A DNA stretch of 33,658 nt, from NCBI GenBank assembly GCA_027486035.1, contig JAIXPX010000040.1, positions 1-33,658 on the forward strand, read 5' to 3'. Under the pieces are notes generated by a model that saw only the letters and a program-made list of their open reading frames with translations, made no database searches and had not been told where the DNA came from. Every line of letters starts with the position of its first letter. Position 1 is the stretch's first letter. This stretch comes from Erythrobacteraceae bacterium. GTDB taxonomy: Bacteria; Pseudomonadota; Alphaproteobacteria; Sphingomonadales; Sphingomonadaceae. Of this stretch, positions 24,433 to 32,039 are shown piece by piece. The position numbers were made by a program, and so were the translations under genes.

Positions 24433-24793
24433 CTAGCGGTCGGGAAACAGCCGCAGCATCGGCCCCCAGTCGGCCGCGATGATGTCTTCGAGCACGGCCA
24501 TGTCGATGGCCTCCCGTCTGGTGATGTAGAGGCAGCTCTTGCCCGCCGAATGCCTGCCCAGCCGCTCGCGCTTCCGGTCACGCCCGGATCCCGCCGAGCG
24601 GTCGCAATACCCGCCCATCAGATAGAGCGAATGCCTTGCCTTGCGGGAGGAGAACCCGCGGCGCCGTGCGGGTCACCTTGCGGAACTGGCGATCGAGAAT
24701 TCGCGCCTCTTCGCGCCGCACCGGCGGCTCGACGCTTTCGATGAACGCCTCGACCGGCTCGCCGGTGATAATCGTTTTCGTCTCGGCTATCAC
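24433..24793 (-). pseudogene. DUF1801 protein, broken by internal deletion and frameshift
   Basis: The 5' part (GTG at 24793) reads MIAETKTIITGEPVEAFIESV, then REEARILDRQFRKVTRTAPR, matching the start of DUF1801 proteins. The 3' part, in another frame and ending at TAG 24433, reads FSSRKARHSLYLMGGYCD, then LGRHSAGKSCLYITRREAIDMAVLEDI, matching the family's end. The middle of the family (normally a MWGPSIVGFG...YHY-type segment of about 35-40 residues) is missing and the junction near 24655-24665 shifts the frame. It is convergent with the molybdopterin gene three bases away. Confidence 0.75.
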
Positions 24794-24873
24794 CTGTTCT
24801 GCTCGAGCCCGTGATCGCGCGAGCCCGCCCGCTCGCCCGACGCTGCCTTCGAAACATCATCGAAAGGAGCCCC

Positions 24874-26100
24874 ATGAGCAAGCCTCTCCTCGACCGCTTC
24901 CTGTCCCGCGCCGTCACCAAGGGACGCCTCGGGGTGGTCTTTGCCGACGGCCGCGCTGCCACCTTCGGCACGGCCACCGAGGGCTTTGCCGAGATTGTGA
25001 TCCGCTTCACCGACGATCACGTCCCGCGCGACATCCTGCTCGATCCCCGGCTCGGCGCGGCGGAAGCCTTCATCGACGGGCGATTGCTGATCGAGGAAGG
25101 CGATGTGATGGACCTCGTCGGCCTTCTGCGCGCGAACAACCCCTGGGACAGGGGCGGCGATCTCGGCCCGCCGAGCCGGTGGAAGCGCCTCGCCAACCGT
25201 GCAGCCTTTACCGCAGAACAGGTGAACAGCCGCGTCGGTTCAAGACGGAACGTCGCGCATCACTATGACATCGGCAATGATCTCTACGCGCTGATGCTCG
25301 ATGCCGAGCATTGGCAGTATTCCTGCGCCTATTGGCCCGAGGGTGTGACCACCCTCGCCGAGGCGCAGGGCGCGAAGCTGCGACACATCGCCAAGAAGCT
25401 CCACCTCTCGCCCGGGCAGGACGTGCTCGACATCGGCTGCGGCTGGGGCGGCATGGCGATCCACCTCGCCAAGCACCATGATGTGCGGGTGACGGGCATC
25501 ACCCTCTCCGAGGAACAGGCCGCGCTCGCCCGCGGGCGGGTGCACGAAGCGGGGGTCGCGGACAAGGTGACGATCCTGCTTCAGGACTACCGCGACATCG
25601 CCGCTTCCGGCCGCCGCTTTGACCGGATTGTCTCGGTCGGCATGTTCGAACATGTCGGCCGCGCGCAGTTCGCAACCTTCTTTCAGGCCTGCGCGACGAT
25701 GCTCACGGAGGACGGCGTGATGCTGCTCCACACCATAGGTCGCTTCGGCGGGCCCGGAACAACCGACGCCTTCACCCGCAAGTACATCTTCCCCGGCGGC
25801 TATATCCCGGCGCTTTCGGAAACGCTGGCGGCGAGCGAGACAGTGCGGCTGATCGCCGCCGACATCGAGACCCTGCGGCTCCACTACGCGAGGACGATCC
25901 GGGCCTGGTACGCCAACTGCATGGCGCACAAGGACAGGATCATCGCCCTCTACGACGAGAGGTTCTTCCGGATGTGGACCTTTTACCTCGCAGGCGCGGC
26001 GACCGTGTTCGAGAACGGCGGTATGGGCAATTACCAGATCCAGTATATCCGCACCCAACGCGCCCTGCCGATCACGCGGGACTACCTCTTGCAGAGGTGA
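24874..26100 (+). CDS. cfa: Cyclopropane-fatty-acyl-phospholipid synthase
   Basis: A 408-residue SAM-dependent enzyme that adds a methylene bridge to unsaturated acyl chains of membrane phospholipids. After an N-terminal domain (residues about 1-120) come the family blocks NVAHHYDIGNDLYALML, WQYSCAYWPEGVTTLAEAQ, SAM motif VLDIGCGWGGMA (residues 184-195), SVGMFEHVGRAQFATFF and the late YDERFFRMWTFYLAGA. ATG at 24874 follows AAAGGAG by 6 bases. The family is associated with stationary phase and acid resistance; no regulatory site could be assigned here. Confidence 0.93.
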   Translation: MSKPLLDRFLSRAVTKGRLGVVFADGRAATFGTATEGFAEIVIRFTDDHVPRDILLDPRLGAAEAFIDGRLLIEEGDVMDLVGLLRANNPWDRGGDLGPPSRWKRLANRAAFTAEQVNSRVGSRRNVAHHYDIGNDLYALMLDAEHWQYSCAYWPEGVTTLAEAQGAKLRHIAKKLHLSPGQDVLDIGCGWGGMAIHLAKHHDVRVTGITLSEEQAALARGRVHEAGVADKVTILLQDYRDIAASGRRFDRIVSVGMFEHVGRAQFATFFQACATMLTEDGVMLLHTIGRFGGPGTTDAFTRKYIFPGGYIPALSETLAASETVRLIAADIETLRLHYARTIRAWYANCMAHKDRIIALYDERFFRMWTFYLAGAATVFENGGMGNYQIQYIRTQRALPITRDYLLQR

Positions 26101-26120
26101 TCCGGGAGGTCATCGCCCGC

Positions 26121-26171
26121 CGCTTTCGCTCGAAAGCGCGATTGCCCCGCTGCTTTCGCGCTGGTAGGGGC
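26121..26171 (+). promoter_or_regulatory. Two hairpins in the argG leader
   Basis: CGCTTTCG (26121-26128) and CGAAAGCG (26131-26138) form a perfect 8-bp inverted repeat. GCCCC (26144-26148) and GGGGC (26167-26171) can form a second helix. They start 21 bases after the cfa stop and end 33 bases before argG. No T-run follows either, so they are not standard terminators. Confidence 0.4.
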
Positions 26172-26203
26172 GCGCGCACCAGTCTCCCAAGGAAGCCTCG
26201 CCC

Positions 26204-27418
26204 ATGCCCCAGAAAGTCGTCCTCGCCTATTCGGGCGGTCTCGATACCAGCGTCATCGCCAAGTGGCTGAGTGTCGAGCGGGGCCTCGAGGTGGTGACCT
26301 TCACCGCCGACCTCGGCCAGGGCGAGGAGATCGAGCCCGCGCGCGCGAAGGCGAAGGCGATGGGCATTCCCGATGACCACATCTTCATCGAGGATGTGCG
26401 GGAGGAGTTCGTCCGCGATTTCGTCTTCCCGATGATGCGCGCCAATGCCCGCTATGAAGGCGACTACCTGCTCGGCACCTCGATCGCCCGGCCGCTGATC
26501 TCCAAGCGTCTGGTCGAGATCGCGCACCAAACCGGGGCCGACTTCATCGCTCACGGCGCGACCGGCAAGGGCAATGACCAAGTGCGCTTCGAGCTTTCGG
26601 CCTATGCGCTCGATCCCGACATCAAGGTGATCGCCCCCTGGCGCGAGTGGAACCTCACCAGCCGCACCGCGCTCATCGCCTGGGCCGAAGCGCACCAGAT
26701 CCAGGTGCCCAAGGACAAGCGCGGCGACAGCCCCTTCTCGACCGACGCGAACCTCCTCCACACCTCGTCCGAGGGCAAGGTGCTGGAAGATCCGTGGGAG
26801 GAGACCCCGGATTACGTCTATTCGCGCACGGTCAATCCCGAAGACGCGCCGGACGTGCCCGAATACATCACCATCGATTTCGAGAAAGGCGACGGCGTTG
26901 CCCTGAACGGCGCGGCGATGAGCCCCGCCACGCTGCTCGCCGCATTGAACGAGCTCGGCCGCAAGCACGGCATCGGCCGCCTCGATCTGGTCGAGAACCG
27001 CTTCGTGGGCATGAAGAGCCGCGGGATGTACGAAACCCCCGGCGGCGAGATCTACGCCCGCGCGCATCGCGGAATCGAGCAGATCACCCTCGATCGCGGC
27101 GCAGCGCATTTGAAGGACGAGCTCATGCCCAAATATGCCGAGCTCATCTACAACGGCTTCTGGTTCTCGCCCGAGCGCGAGATGCTGCAGGCGGCGATCG
27201 ACCATAGCCAGGACAAGGTGACCGGCACGGTGCGCCTCAAGCTCTACAAGGGGCTGGCGAGCGTGGTGGGCCGCAAGTCGCCCTACTCGCTCTATTCGGA
27301 AGCGCATGTGACCTTCGAGGACGACGCGGGCGCCTATGACCAGAAGGACGCCGAGGGCTTCATCAAGCTCAATGGCCTGCGCCTGCGACTGCTCTCGCGC
27401 CGCAACCGCGACGCCTGA
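26204..27418 (+). CDS. argG: Argininosuccinate synthase
   Basis: A 404-residue ATP-dependent ligase joining citrulline and aspartate in arginine synthesis. The PP-loop AYSGGLDTS is at residues 8-16; other signatures are [37 protein letters not shown] and [15 protein letters not shown]. The start ATG at 26204 has AAGGAAG about 10 bases upstream. It stands alone; no other arg gene is near. A stem-loop at 27442-27472 follows. Confidence 0.97.
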   Translation: MPQKVVLAYSGGLDTSVIAKWLSVERGLEVVTFTADLGQGEEIEPARAKAKAMGIPDDHIFIEDVREEFVRDFVFPMMRANARYEGDYLLGTSIARPLISKRLVEIAHQTGADFIAHGATGKGNDQVRFELSAYALDPDIKVIAPWREWNLTSRTALIAWAEAHQIQVPKDKRGDSPFSTDANLLHTSSEGKVLEDPWEETPDYVYSRTVNPEDAPDVPEYITIDFEKGDGVALNGAAMSPATLLAALNELGRKHGIGRLDLVENRFVGMKSRGMYETPGGEIYARAHRGIEQITLDRGAAHLKDELMPKYAELIYNGFWFSPEREMLQAAIDHSQDKVTGTVRLKLYKGLASVVGRKSPYSLYSEAHVTFEDDAGAYDQKDAEGFIKLNGLRLRLLSRRNRDA

Positions 27419-27441
27419 CGCCGATCACCACATGGGTAAAA

Positions 27442-27472
27442 CCGAGTCGCGGCGCTCGCCGCTGCGGCTCGG
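27442..27472 (+). terminator. GC-rich stem-loop after argG
   Basis: Bases 27442-27454 pair with 27460-27472 (13 bp, two G-U wobbles, loop CTCGC), 23 bases after the argG stop. There is no T-run, so if it ends transcription it does so inefficiently or with Rho. Confidence 0.4.
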
Positions 27473-28160
27473 CACCCCTAACGTGACAAATCCGGGACGG
27501 TTTCGCTCCCGAAACTTGCGCGCCTCAAGACAAATGCGACGAGGTGTTGACTTATCCACTCTCGTCCACAGGCCAATCTGCGCGAAGTGGAAAAGTGGCC
27601 CCACCAAATGTTGTCAGACCGCCGATTCAGGCGCACCTTCAACTTGTCTTCGGGACACGGAGCGACGGGAAAGAGGCGCCGCAAGGCTCTCAAATTCCGG
27701 TGGTTTTCGATCCCAGGGATGGCGGTGACATCTGTCCCCGCGCCGATCCAAGACGGCATGCAGGAGGCTCCGGCCTAAGGCAAGTCGGCTCGCCAGGAGA
27801 GGCGCGACAAGGTGGCACCGGACAGGCCAAGAACCTGGCCCTGAAGAAAGGCAGCGGAAACGGCGAGAGCCCCACATCCGCAGCACTTCGGCAGAGGCAA
27901 AGGCACGCGGTCTCGGCCAGGCGAATGTGCAGGGCGGCGGACATGCGCGCGACTTCGGTCGAAGCGGTGGAAGCAAGGCCCGGCAGGAGCGAAAGCCGGA
28001 TGCCGGCGCGAGCGCCGGTGACAAATCTCTGGCAGGCCGGTCGCAAGACTGGGCGGCAAGAGGCTAGACATCGGGCGCGAAAGCATGCGCTGACAGATGC
28101 GAGGATCGAAGGTTCGCCGGACATCCCGCAAGGTCGGAGCATCCACACGCCGGTGAGAGT

Positions 28161-28188
28161 GGGGTCGGCAGCAATGCCGGCCCCATTT
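28161..28188 (+). terminator. Terminator-like hairpin ending the gene-free stretch
   Basis: GGGGTCGGCA (28161-28170), loop GCAA, TGCCGGCCCC (28175-28184), then ATTT. The 10-bp stem with one wobble and a GNRA loop is strong; the T-run is short. No gene on the plus strand ends just before it. Confidence 0.5.
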
Positions 28189-28402
28189 GCCATGTCCCGC
28201 CCTTCTCCCCTTCTCCCCTTCCCCCTTCCCGCCGAGGCCGAGTCGCGGCCTCCCTTTCTCCCGATCCGGCGCGCTTGCGCCCAAGGCGCCGCAACGGTTC
28301 GTCGCATTTTCCTTTCGGCTCGTTCCCGCGGCGAAGCGACCCGGCGATGAAATGCTAACCTGGTTTGCCTTTCCACAGGAGGGCCGCCTATCCGACCTGC
28401 CG

Positions 28403-28954
28403 ATGAGGTCGGGAACCCTTCACGAAAGCCAGGCCGCCCGCAGCCGTGCTCCCCGGAGCCTGCAGGTGCTGACGCTCGCAGCTCTGGCCAGCCTCGCGCC
28501 GGTCGCGGCCTCGCGTGTTGCGGCCTCCGATGCTCCCGCTTCGACCGGGATCGAGGCGCCCGCCGCGAACCGCAATGTCGAGCTCGTGCCGGTCCAACCC
28601 GCCGCGCCCCTGTCCGCCAGCGCCCCTCTCGAAGCGGCCCCCGCGGTTCTCGAGGAAACCGTCCTGGGGCGGGGCAGCGCCTCGTTCTACGCCAGCAAGT
28701 TCCACGGCCGCCGCACCGCCAGCGGCGAGCGTTTCGACAGCACCGCGCTGACCGCCGCTCACCGGACCCTGCCCTTCGGCAGCCGGCTGCGCGTGACCAA
28801 TGTCGCCACCGGCAAGAGCGTGGTCGTGCGGGTCAATGACCGCGGCCCCTTCCACGGCAGCCGCATAATCGACGTGAGCCGCGCCGCCGCCGACGAGCTC
28901 GGCCTCGTGACCCGCGGCCACGGCACGGTCGAGATCGCCCTCATCGAGAACTGA
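28403..28954 (+). CDS. RlpA-like septal ring protein (double-psi beta-barrel)
   Basis: A 183-residue exported protein. After an Arg-containing n-region comes a hydrophobic signal segment (LQVLTLAALASLAPVAA). A linker leads to the double-psi barrel of RlpA: GRGSASFYASKFHGRRTASGE, TAAHRTLPFGSRLRVTN, VVVRVNDRGPFHGSRIIDVSRAAADELGL. No SPOR domain is present, unlike E. coli RlpA, and no lipobox is seen. The family includes lytic transglycosylases acting on denuded glycan strands at the septum. The start is uncertain: ATG at 28403 gives a more compact signal, ATG at 28352 in the same frame adds 17 residues; an AGGAGGG at 28377 is badly placed for either. Confidence 0.85.
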   Translation: MRSGTLHESQAARSRAPRSLQVLTLAALASLAPVAASRVAASDAPASTGIEAPAANRNVELVPVQPAAPLSASAPLEAAPAVLEETVLGRGSASFYASKFHGRRTASGERFDSTALTAAHRTLPFGSRLRVTNVATGKSVVVRVNDRGPFHGSRIIDVSRAAADELGLVTRGHGTVEIALIEN

Positions 28955-29069
28955 GCACGCGGCTCAGGGGGTGGCACGATAGGGCCGCGCTCCCCGGGCC
29001 GGGATGCCTCTCGCCCCGTCACCCCTTGCACATCGGCCGCCCTGCCCGTTAGACGCGCTTCTCACAGCG

Positions 29070-30521
29070 ATGCGCACAAGGGGGCTTGCGGCGCGGCTGA
29101 GGGGGAACCGCGCCATCACGCTCACGCTCATCCTCGCCTATGTCGCCGCGCAGATCGGGCTGGCCGTCTGGGCGGGCCGCGGCGCCAGGTCCGATGCGGA
29201 CTACCTCCTCGCCGGACGCAGCCTCGGCAGCTTTGCGGTGGGGATGAGCCTGTTCGCCACCTGGTTCGCCTCCGAGACGCTGATCGCCACCTCCGCCGAG
29301 GTCGCCGCCAACGGCCTTGCGGGGGCACGGGCCGAGCCCTTCGCCTATGCCCTCGGCATCGTCCTCATCGCCCTCTTCGTCGCCGCGCGGCTGAGGCGGG
29401 GCGGCTTCATCACCATCGCCGACTTCCTGCGCCAGCGCTACGGCCCGGGCACCGAGGCGCTCGCGGCGATCTGCATCGCGCTTGCCGCCACCACCTGGTC
29501 GGGCGCGCAGCTCTACGCCTTCGCCGCCCTGATCGCCGCCGTCTCCCCCTTCGGCTTCACCGAGGCGCTGATCGGCGCGACGCTGCTGGTGATGACCTAC
29601 ACCCTGTTCGGCGGCCTTGCCGGCGACGTGGTGACCGACATCATCCAGGGCTTCATCCTCGTCGCCGGGCTGCTTCTCATCGGCTGGCTCATGCTCGAGG
29701 CGAGTGGCGGACCCGTGGCGGCATGGCAGGCGATCCCGCCGGAGGCCTTCCGCCTCACCCGCCCCGGCGAGCACTGGAGCGCGCGCGCCGAGCTCTGGCT
29801 GATCCCGGTGATCGGCACGCTCGTCAGCCAGGAAGCCCTCGCCCGCACCCTTGCCGCCCGCTCGCCCGAGGTCGCGCGGCGGGGCGCCTTCCTCGGCGCG
29901 GGGATCTACCTCGCGGTCGGCCTCATCCCCGTCAGCTTCGGCCTTGTCGGCCCGCAGCTCGTGCACCTCGTCGGCCCCGGAGCGGGCGCGCTGGGCGAGG
30001 CCTTTGTTCCCGCCCTTGCCGAAGCGCTGCTGCCGCCCTGGCTGATGATCGTCTTCACCGGCGCGCTGGTCTCGGCGATCCTCTCCTCGGTCGATTCCGC
30101 CCTGCTCGCGGTCGCGGCGGTGGCGACCGAGAGCGGATACCGCCGCCTGCGCCCGCAGGCCGAAGGCGCCGAAATGCTGCGCGCCGCCCGCGTCTCGACC
30201 GTGCTCGCCAGCGCCGCCGCCGCGCTCCTGGCTGCCTCGGGCGAGAGCCTGAGGGCGCTGGTGTTCGACGCCGAGGCGATCTCGGCCGTGCTCGCCGTGC
30301 CGCTGGTGGCGGCGCTGCTCGGCATCCGGGCGAGCGGCCGGGCGGCGACCGCGGCGATGATCGTCCAGCTTGCCGCCAATCTGGTGCTCGATCGCTGGCT
30401 CGGGGTCGAGGGCGCCTTCCTGTGGATGCTCGGCGCGGGCCTTGCGGCTTTCGCCCTGGTCGGCGGGCTGGACCGCCGGGAGACCACCCCCGAAGCCGCC
30501 CCCCGCGCCGAGGAGGCGTGA
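29070..30521 (+). CDS. Sodium:solute symporter family (SSF) transporter
   Basis: A 483-residue inner-membrane protein with about 12-13 hydrophobic helices, resembling the SSS/SSF family (PutP/PanF type). Family features include SDADYLLAGRSLGSFAVGMSLFATWFASET, GGFITIADFLRQRYG, TYTLFGGLAGDVVTDIIQGF and ALVSAILSSVDSALLAVAAV, where the last holds Na+-site Ser residues. ATG at 29070 was chosen (MRTRGLAARL); the frame is open 22 codons upstream with Pro-rich sequence unlike the family. No clear Shine-Dalgarno. The substrate cannot be inferred. Confidence 0.88.
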   Translation: MRTRGLAARLRGNRAITLTLILAYVAAQIGLAVWAGRGARSDADYLLAGRSLGSFAVGMSLFATWFASETLIATSAEVAANGLAGARAEPFAYALGIVLIALFVAARLRRGGFITIADFLRQRYGPGTEALAAICIALAATTWSGAQLYAFAALIAAVSPFGFTEALIGATLLVMTYTLFGGLAGDVVTDIIQGFILVAGLLLIGWLMLEASGGPVAAWQAIPPEAFRLTRPGEHWSARAELWLIPVIGTLVSQEALARTLAARSPEVARRGAFLGAGIYLAVGLIPVSFGLVGPQLVHLVGPGAGALGEAFVPALAEALLPPWLMIVFTGALVSAILSSVDSALLAVAAVATESGYRRLRPQAEGAEMLRAARVSTVLASAAAALLAASGESLRALVFDAEAISAVLAVPLVAALLGIRASGRAATAAMIVQLAANLVLDRWLGVEGAFLWMLGAGLAAFALVGGLDRRETTPEAAPRAEEA

Positions 30522-30525
30522 CGAG

Positions 30526-30622
30526 CGGGGGTCTGGAGGGGGTCTAGGAGGGGTCTAGCGGGGGTCTAAGCGGGGTCTGGACGGGGCTGGAGAGGGTCAA
30601 AACCGGTCTGGCGCGGGCTGGA
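30526..30622 (+). repeat. Tandem 11-bp GGGGTCT repeats after the SSF gene
   Basis: Starting five bases after the symporter stop, GGGGTCT recurs with an exact 11-bp period: the T falls at 30532, 30543, 30554, 30565 and 30576. Decaying copies follow (GGGGCT near 30587, GGGTCA near 30597, GGTCTGG near 30607, GGGCTGG near 30618). The unit is about (G/C)GGGGTCTRGR. G-runs are suitable for a G-quadruplex on the plus strand. The same motif occurs at 5272-5357. Confidence 0.85.
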
Positions 30623-31009
30623 ATTTCTCTTTTTTTGCGCATTTTCAATGTTTTGAGGCAGATTGACGGCGGATTTATCGCCGCATCGCGCCATTCAGCG
30701 CCCGGGGCGCGCCCCCTTCCCCCCGATCAGCCGCGCATTGGCCGCGTGAACCGCGCGGATCGCCTCGGAGGTCTCGGGCCGCCGTCCGCCGCGCCCCGCC
30801 CCGACATGGGCAGGCCCCCCCCACCGACGAACGCGCGGTCCCCCGCATTGCCGAGCGACCGCCCATCAACGCGCGGCCGGGTGTTCGGATGAGGCGGAGG
30901 AGTGTGAGCCATGGCGCGCTCCTCGGCGCAAGAGGGATGCGGCGCGCGCGAGGGTACAGGGGGTGCGGGGGTGTAGGAAAGCTATCATCAGCCCTAGAAT
31001 TGCTCAGAT
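30623..31009. other. Intergenic stretch without a recognised gene
   Basis: After an A/T-rich patch with seven T (30630-30636) the sequence is GC-rich. The minus strand has a frame ending at 30695 that reads RRPETSEAIRAVHAANARLI, then GGKGARPGR, which looks protein-like but has no evident start. A G-run cluster lies at 30952-30971. Nothing firmer is visible. Confidence 0.3.
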
Positions 31010-31516
31010 TCAATCCTGAAACTGCGCGATATTGAGCGGTAGTCCCATCTCGTCGTCGATTCCGAGCTTTCTTGCTTTACCATCCCTCGGATCGAACCTC
31101 AGCACCTTCTTGGCCTCGCTCTCCCCCCCGATCTTCATCAACTCATCCCAGAGAACAGACCGCGCTTCCGTAGGCCTATGCTTTACCCCGATAGAGTCTA
31201 CTAAGTTCTCAACAAGATCGTAAGATATGAAGACGGCGTTATCCGACGGTATCACTACAACGATTCGATCAGATTCAACAGTTCCTTCCACCACCTTAGA
31301 GTTATCGACGTTCTTATGATAAACTTCGGCCTCCACTTCTTCGAACTCTAATTGCTTGGGCATAATGAAATAAATGAAAATGCCAAAAACTAGAACGACA
31401 CAGATCGATGAAAAGGCCGAAAAAACCATGTATTCGGGCCATTTCGTTGCTACGATCGCAAAACCTGCGATTACGAGAAGCGCCGCATTTGAGGCTAAAT
31501 CCAATCGCTTGCTCAC
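31010..31516 (-). CDS. Hypothetical membrane protein, last gene of the AT-rich cassette
   Basis: A 168-residue protein of unknown family. Two transmembrane helices occupy residues about 10-55 (AALLVIAGFAIVATKW and VFSAFSSICVVLVFGIFIYFI). A soluble domain of about 110 residues follows, with EFEEVEAEVYHKNVDNSKVV, SDRIVVVIPSDNAVFISYDLVENLV and KVLRFDPRDGKARKLG, likely alpha/beta and cytosolic. It starts with GTG at 31516, with AAGGA eight bases upstream, just after the stop of the preceding gene (12-bp gap). Base composition is far more AT-rich than the surrounding genome: 25 of 60 bases at 31261-31320 are G or C, which points to transfer. Confidence 0.65.
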   Translation of the reverse strand: MSKRLDLASNAALLVIAGFAIVATKWPEYMVFSAFSSICVVLVFGIFIYFIMPKQLEFEEVEAEVYHKNVDNSKVVEGTVESDRIVVVIPSDNAVFISYDLVENLVDSIGVKHRPTEARSVLWDELMKIGGESEAKKVLRFDPRDGKARKLGIDDEMGLPLNIAQFQD

Positions 31517-31528
31517 GGTATCAATCCT

Positions 31529-31813
31529 TCACTGCCAATCTGCTCCATGCGATCCCCGCCGAAACCGCTTGGACTGGATTAAGTGGAGTAACCAAAAGAA
31601 CGCCCAAAAGCCGCCAAAAAAGACGAAAATCATGAACTTTAGCACAGCAGCAAATCGCTCAGCCCTAGGGAACATAGTATCCACAACATCACCAAGCGAA
31701 TTAGCCTGCTTCGCCCTAGCAGTGGACTTCATCCATAGGATCAACGCGCCGACACAGCTGAAAAAATACATCGAGATGAAATTCCCCGAAAAGAAGGTCA
31801 CGATTTCAGCCAT
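31529..31813 (-). CDS. Hypothetical small two-helix membrane protein
   Basis: A 94-residue protein of unknown family with two hydrophobic helices: one in MAEIVTFFSGNFISMYFFSC, running on into VGALILWM, and one in KFMIFVFFGGFWAFFWLLHLI. Between them is a charged loop (KSTARAKQANSLGDVV), and a basic tail SKRFRRGSHGADWQ ends it. I took ATG at 31813, which overlaps the preceding ORF's stop by eight bases (ATGGCTGA), over a start seven codons upstream. It is in the AT-rich minus-strand cassette and is probably translationally coupled to its neighbours. Confidence 0.6.
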   Translation of the reverse strand: MAEIVTFFSGNFISMYFFSCVGALILWMKSTARAKQANSLGDVVDTMFPRAERFAAVLKFMIFVFFGGFWAFFWLLHLIQSKRFRRGSHGADWQ

Positions 31814-32039
31814 GCTCGATACGCACCTTCCCAATCTTCAACATTCTTTCGCGCACTTGAGTGAGCTTTTCGATGACTGAATCAAGTCCGAAGGAGTCGA
31901 ATTGAACAAAAAATTCTACTTTCTCATTGTCGGTCGCAAAATGCGCGATTGCCACCGGAACAACTCTCTTGACCTGATCGTCTTTATCGAACTCAAATCT
32001 AAGATCTACCTCAATATTTAGTTGTTCGAATATTGGCAA
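31806..32039 (-). CDS. Hypothetical protein, probably the displaced C-terminal part of the upstream ORF
   Basis: A 77-codon frame from TTG at 32039: LPIFEQLNIEVDLRFEFDKD, then QVKRVVPVAIAHFATDNEKV, ending MLKIGKVRIEHG. It alternates hydrophobic and charged residues as a real domain would. The same frame is open back to about 32069, reading QKTLSAAV before LPIFEQ, and this continues the upstream protein smoothly if one base is added at the A6 run (plus-strand T6 at 32057-32062). I therefore think it is the second half of a protein of about 219 residues that begins at 32464. A separate start at TTG without a Shine-Dalgarno is less likely. Confidence 0.45.
   Translation of the reverse strand: MPIFEQLNIEVDLRFEFDKDDQVKRVVPVAIAHFATDNEKVEFFVQFDSFGLDSVIEKLTQVRERMLKIGKVRIEHG

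Larger units (their letters stand above)
27419..28402. other. Nearly 1-kb stretch without a convincing gene
   Basis: Between argG and the RlpA-like gene no frame shows family likeness. Open frames exist on both strands, but their third positions are clearly less GC-biased than in neighbouring genes. Visible structures are a 13-bp stem-loop at 27442-27472 without T-run, TTGACT at 27547-27552 overlapping a DnaA-box-like TTATCCACT (27552-27560), a terminator-like hairpin at 28161-28188 and a C/T tract at 28196-28236. A noncoding RNA is possible; it does not match tmRNA, RNase P RNA, SRP RNA or 6S RNA as far as I can tell. Confidence 0.5.

Noticed and set aside
28196..28236. Polypyrimidine tract with repeated CTTCTCCC-like units
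   Set aside because: Could form triplex DNA, but it is short and irregular; nothing ties it to a function.
27544..28350. Plus-strand open frame of 268 codons in the gene-free gap
   Set aside because: No Shine-Dalgarno, many rare-type codons (AGG, CGA, GGA), weak third-position G/C bias and no family likeness; more likely non-coding.
27690..28376. Minus-strand open frame of 228 codons in the same gap
   Set aside because: Low-complexity Arg/Ala/Gly translation without domain pattern; no credible start.
30526..30622. Possible CRISPR array
   Set aside because: The 11-bp unit with 4-bp variable part is far too short for repeat and spacer, and no cas genes are present.
30695..30860. Minus-strand C-terminal-like frame (PETSEAIRAVHAANARLIGG)
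   Set aside because: Protein-like, but no start codon, no family and no partner gene; noted only within the intergenic description.
30952..30971. G-run cluster as a third G-quadruplex site
   Set aside because: Only two long G-runs and one of three are present within a compact span, and there is no GGGGTCT motif or phasing.
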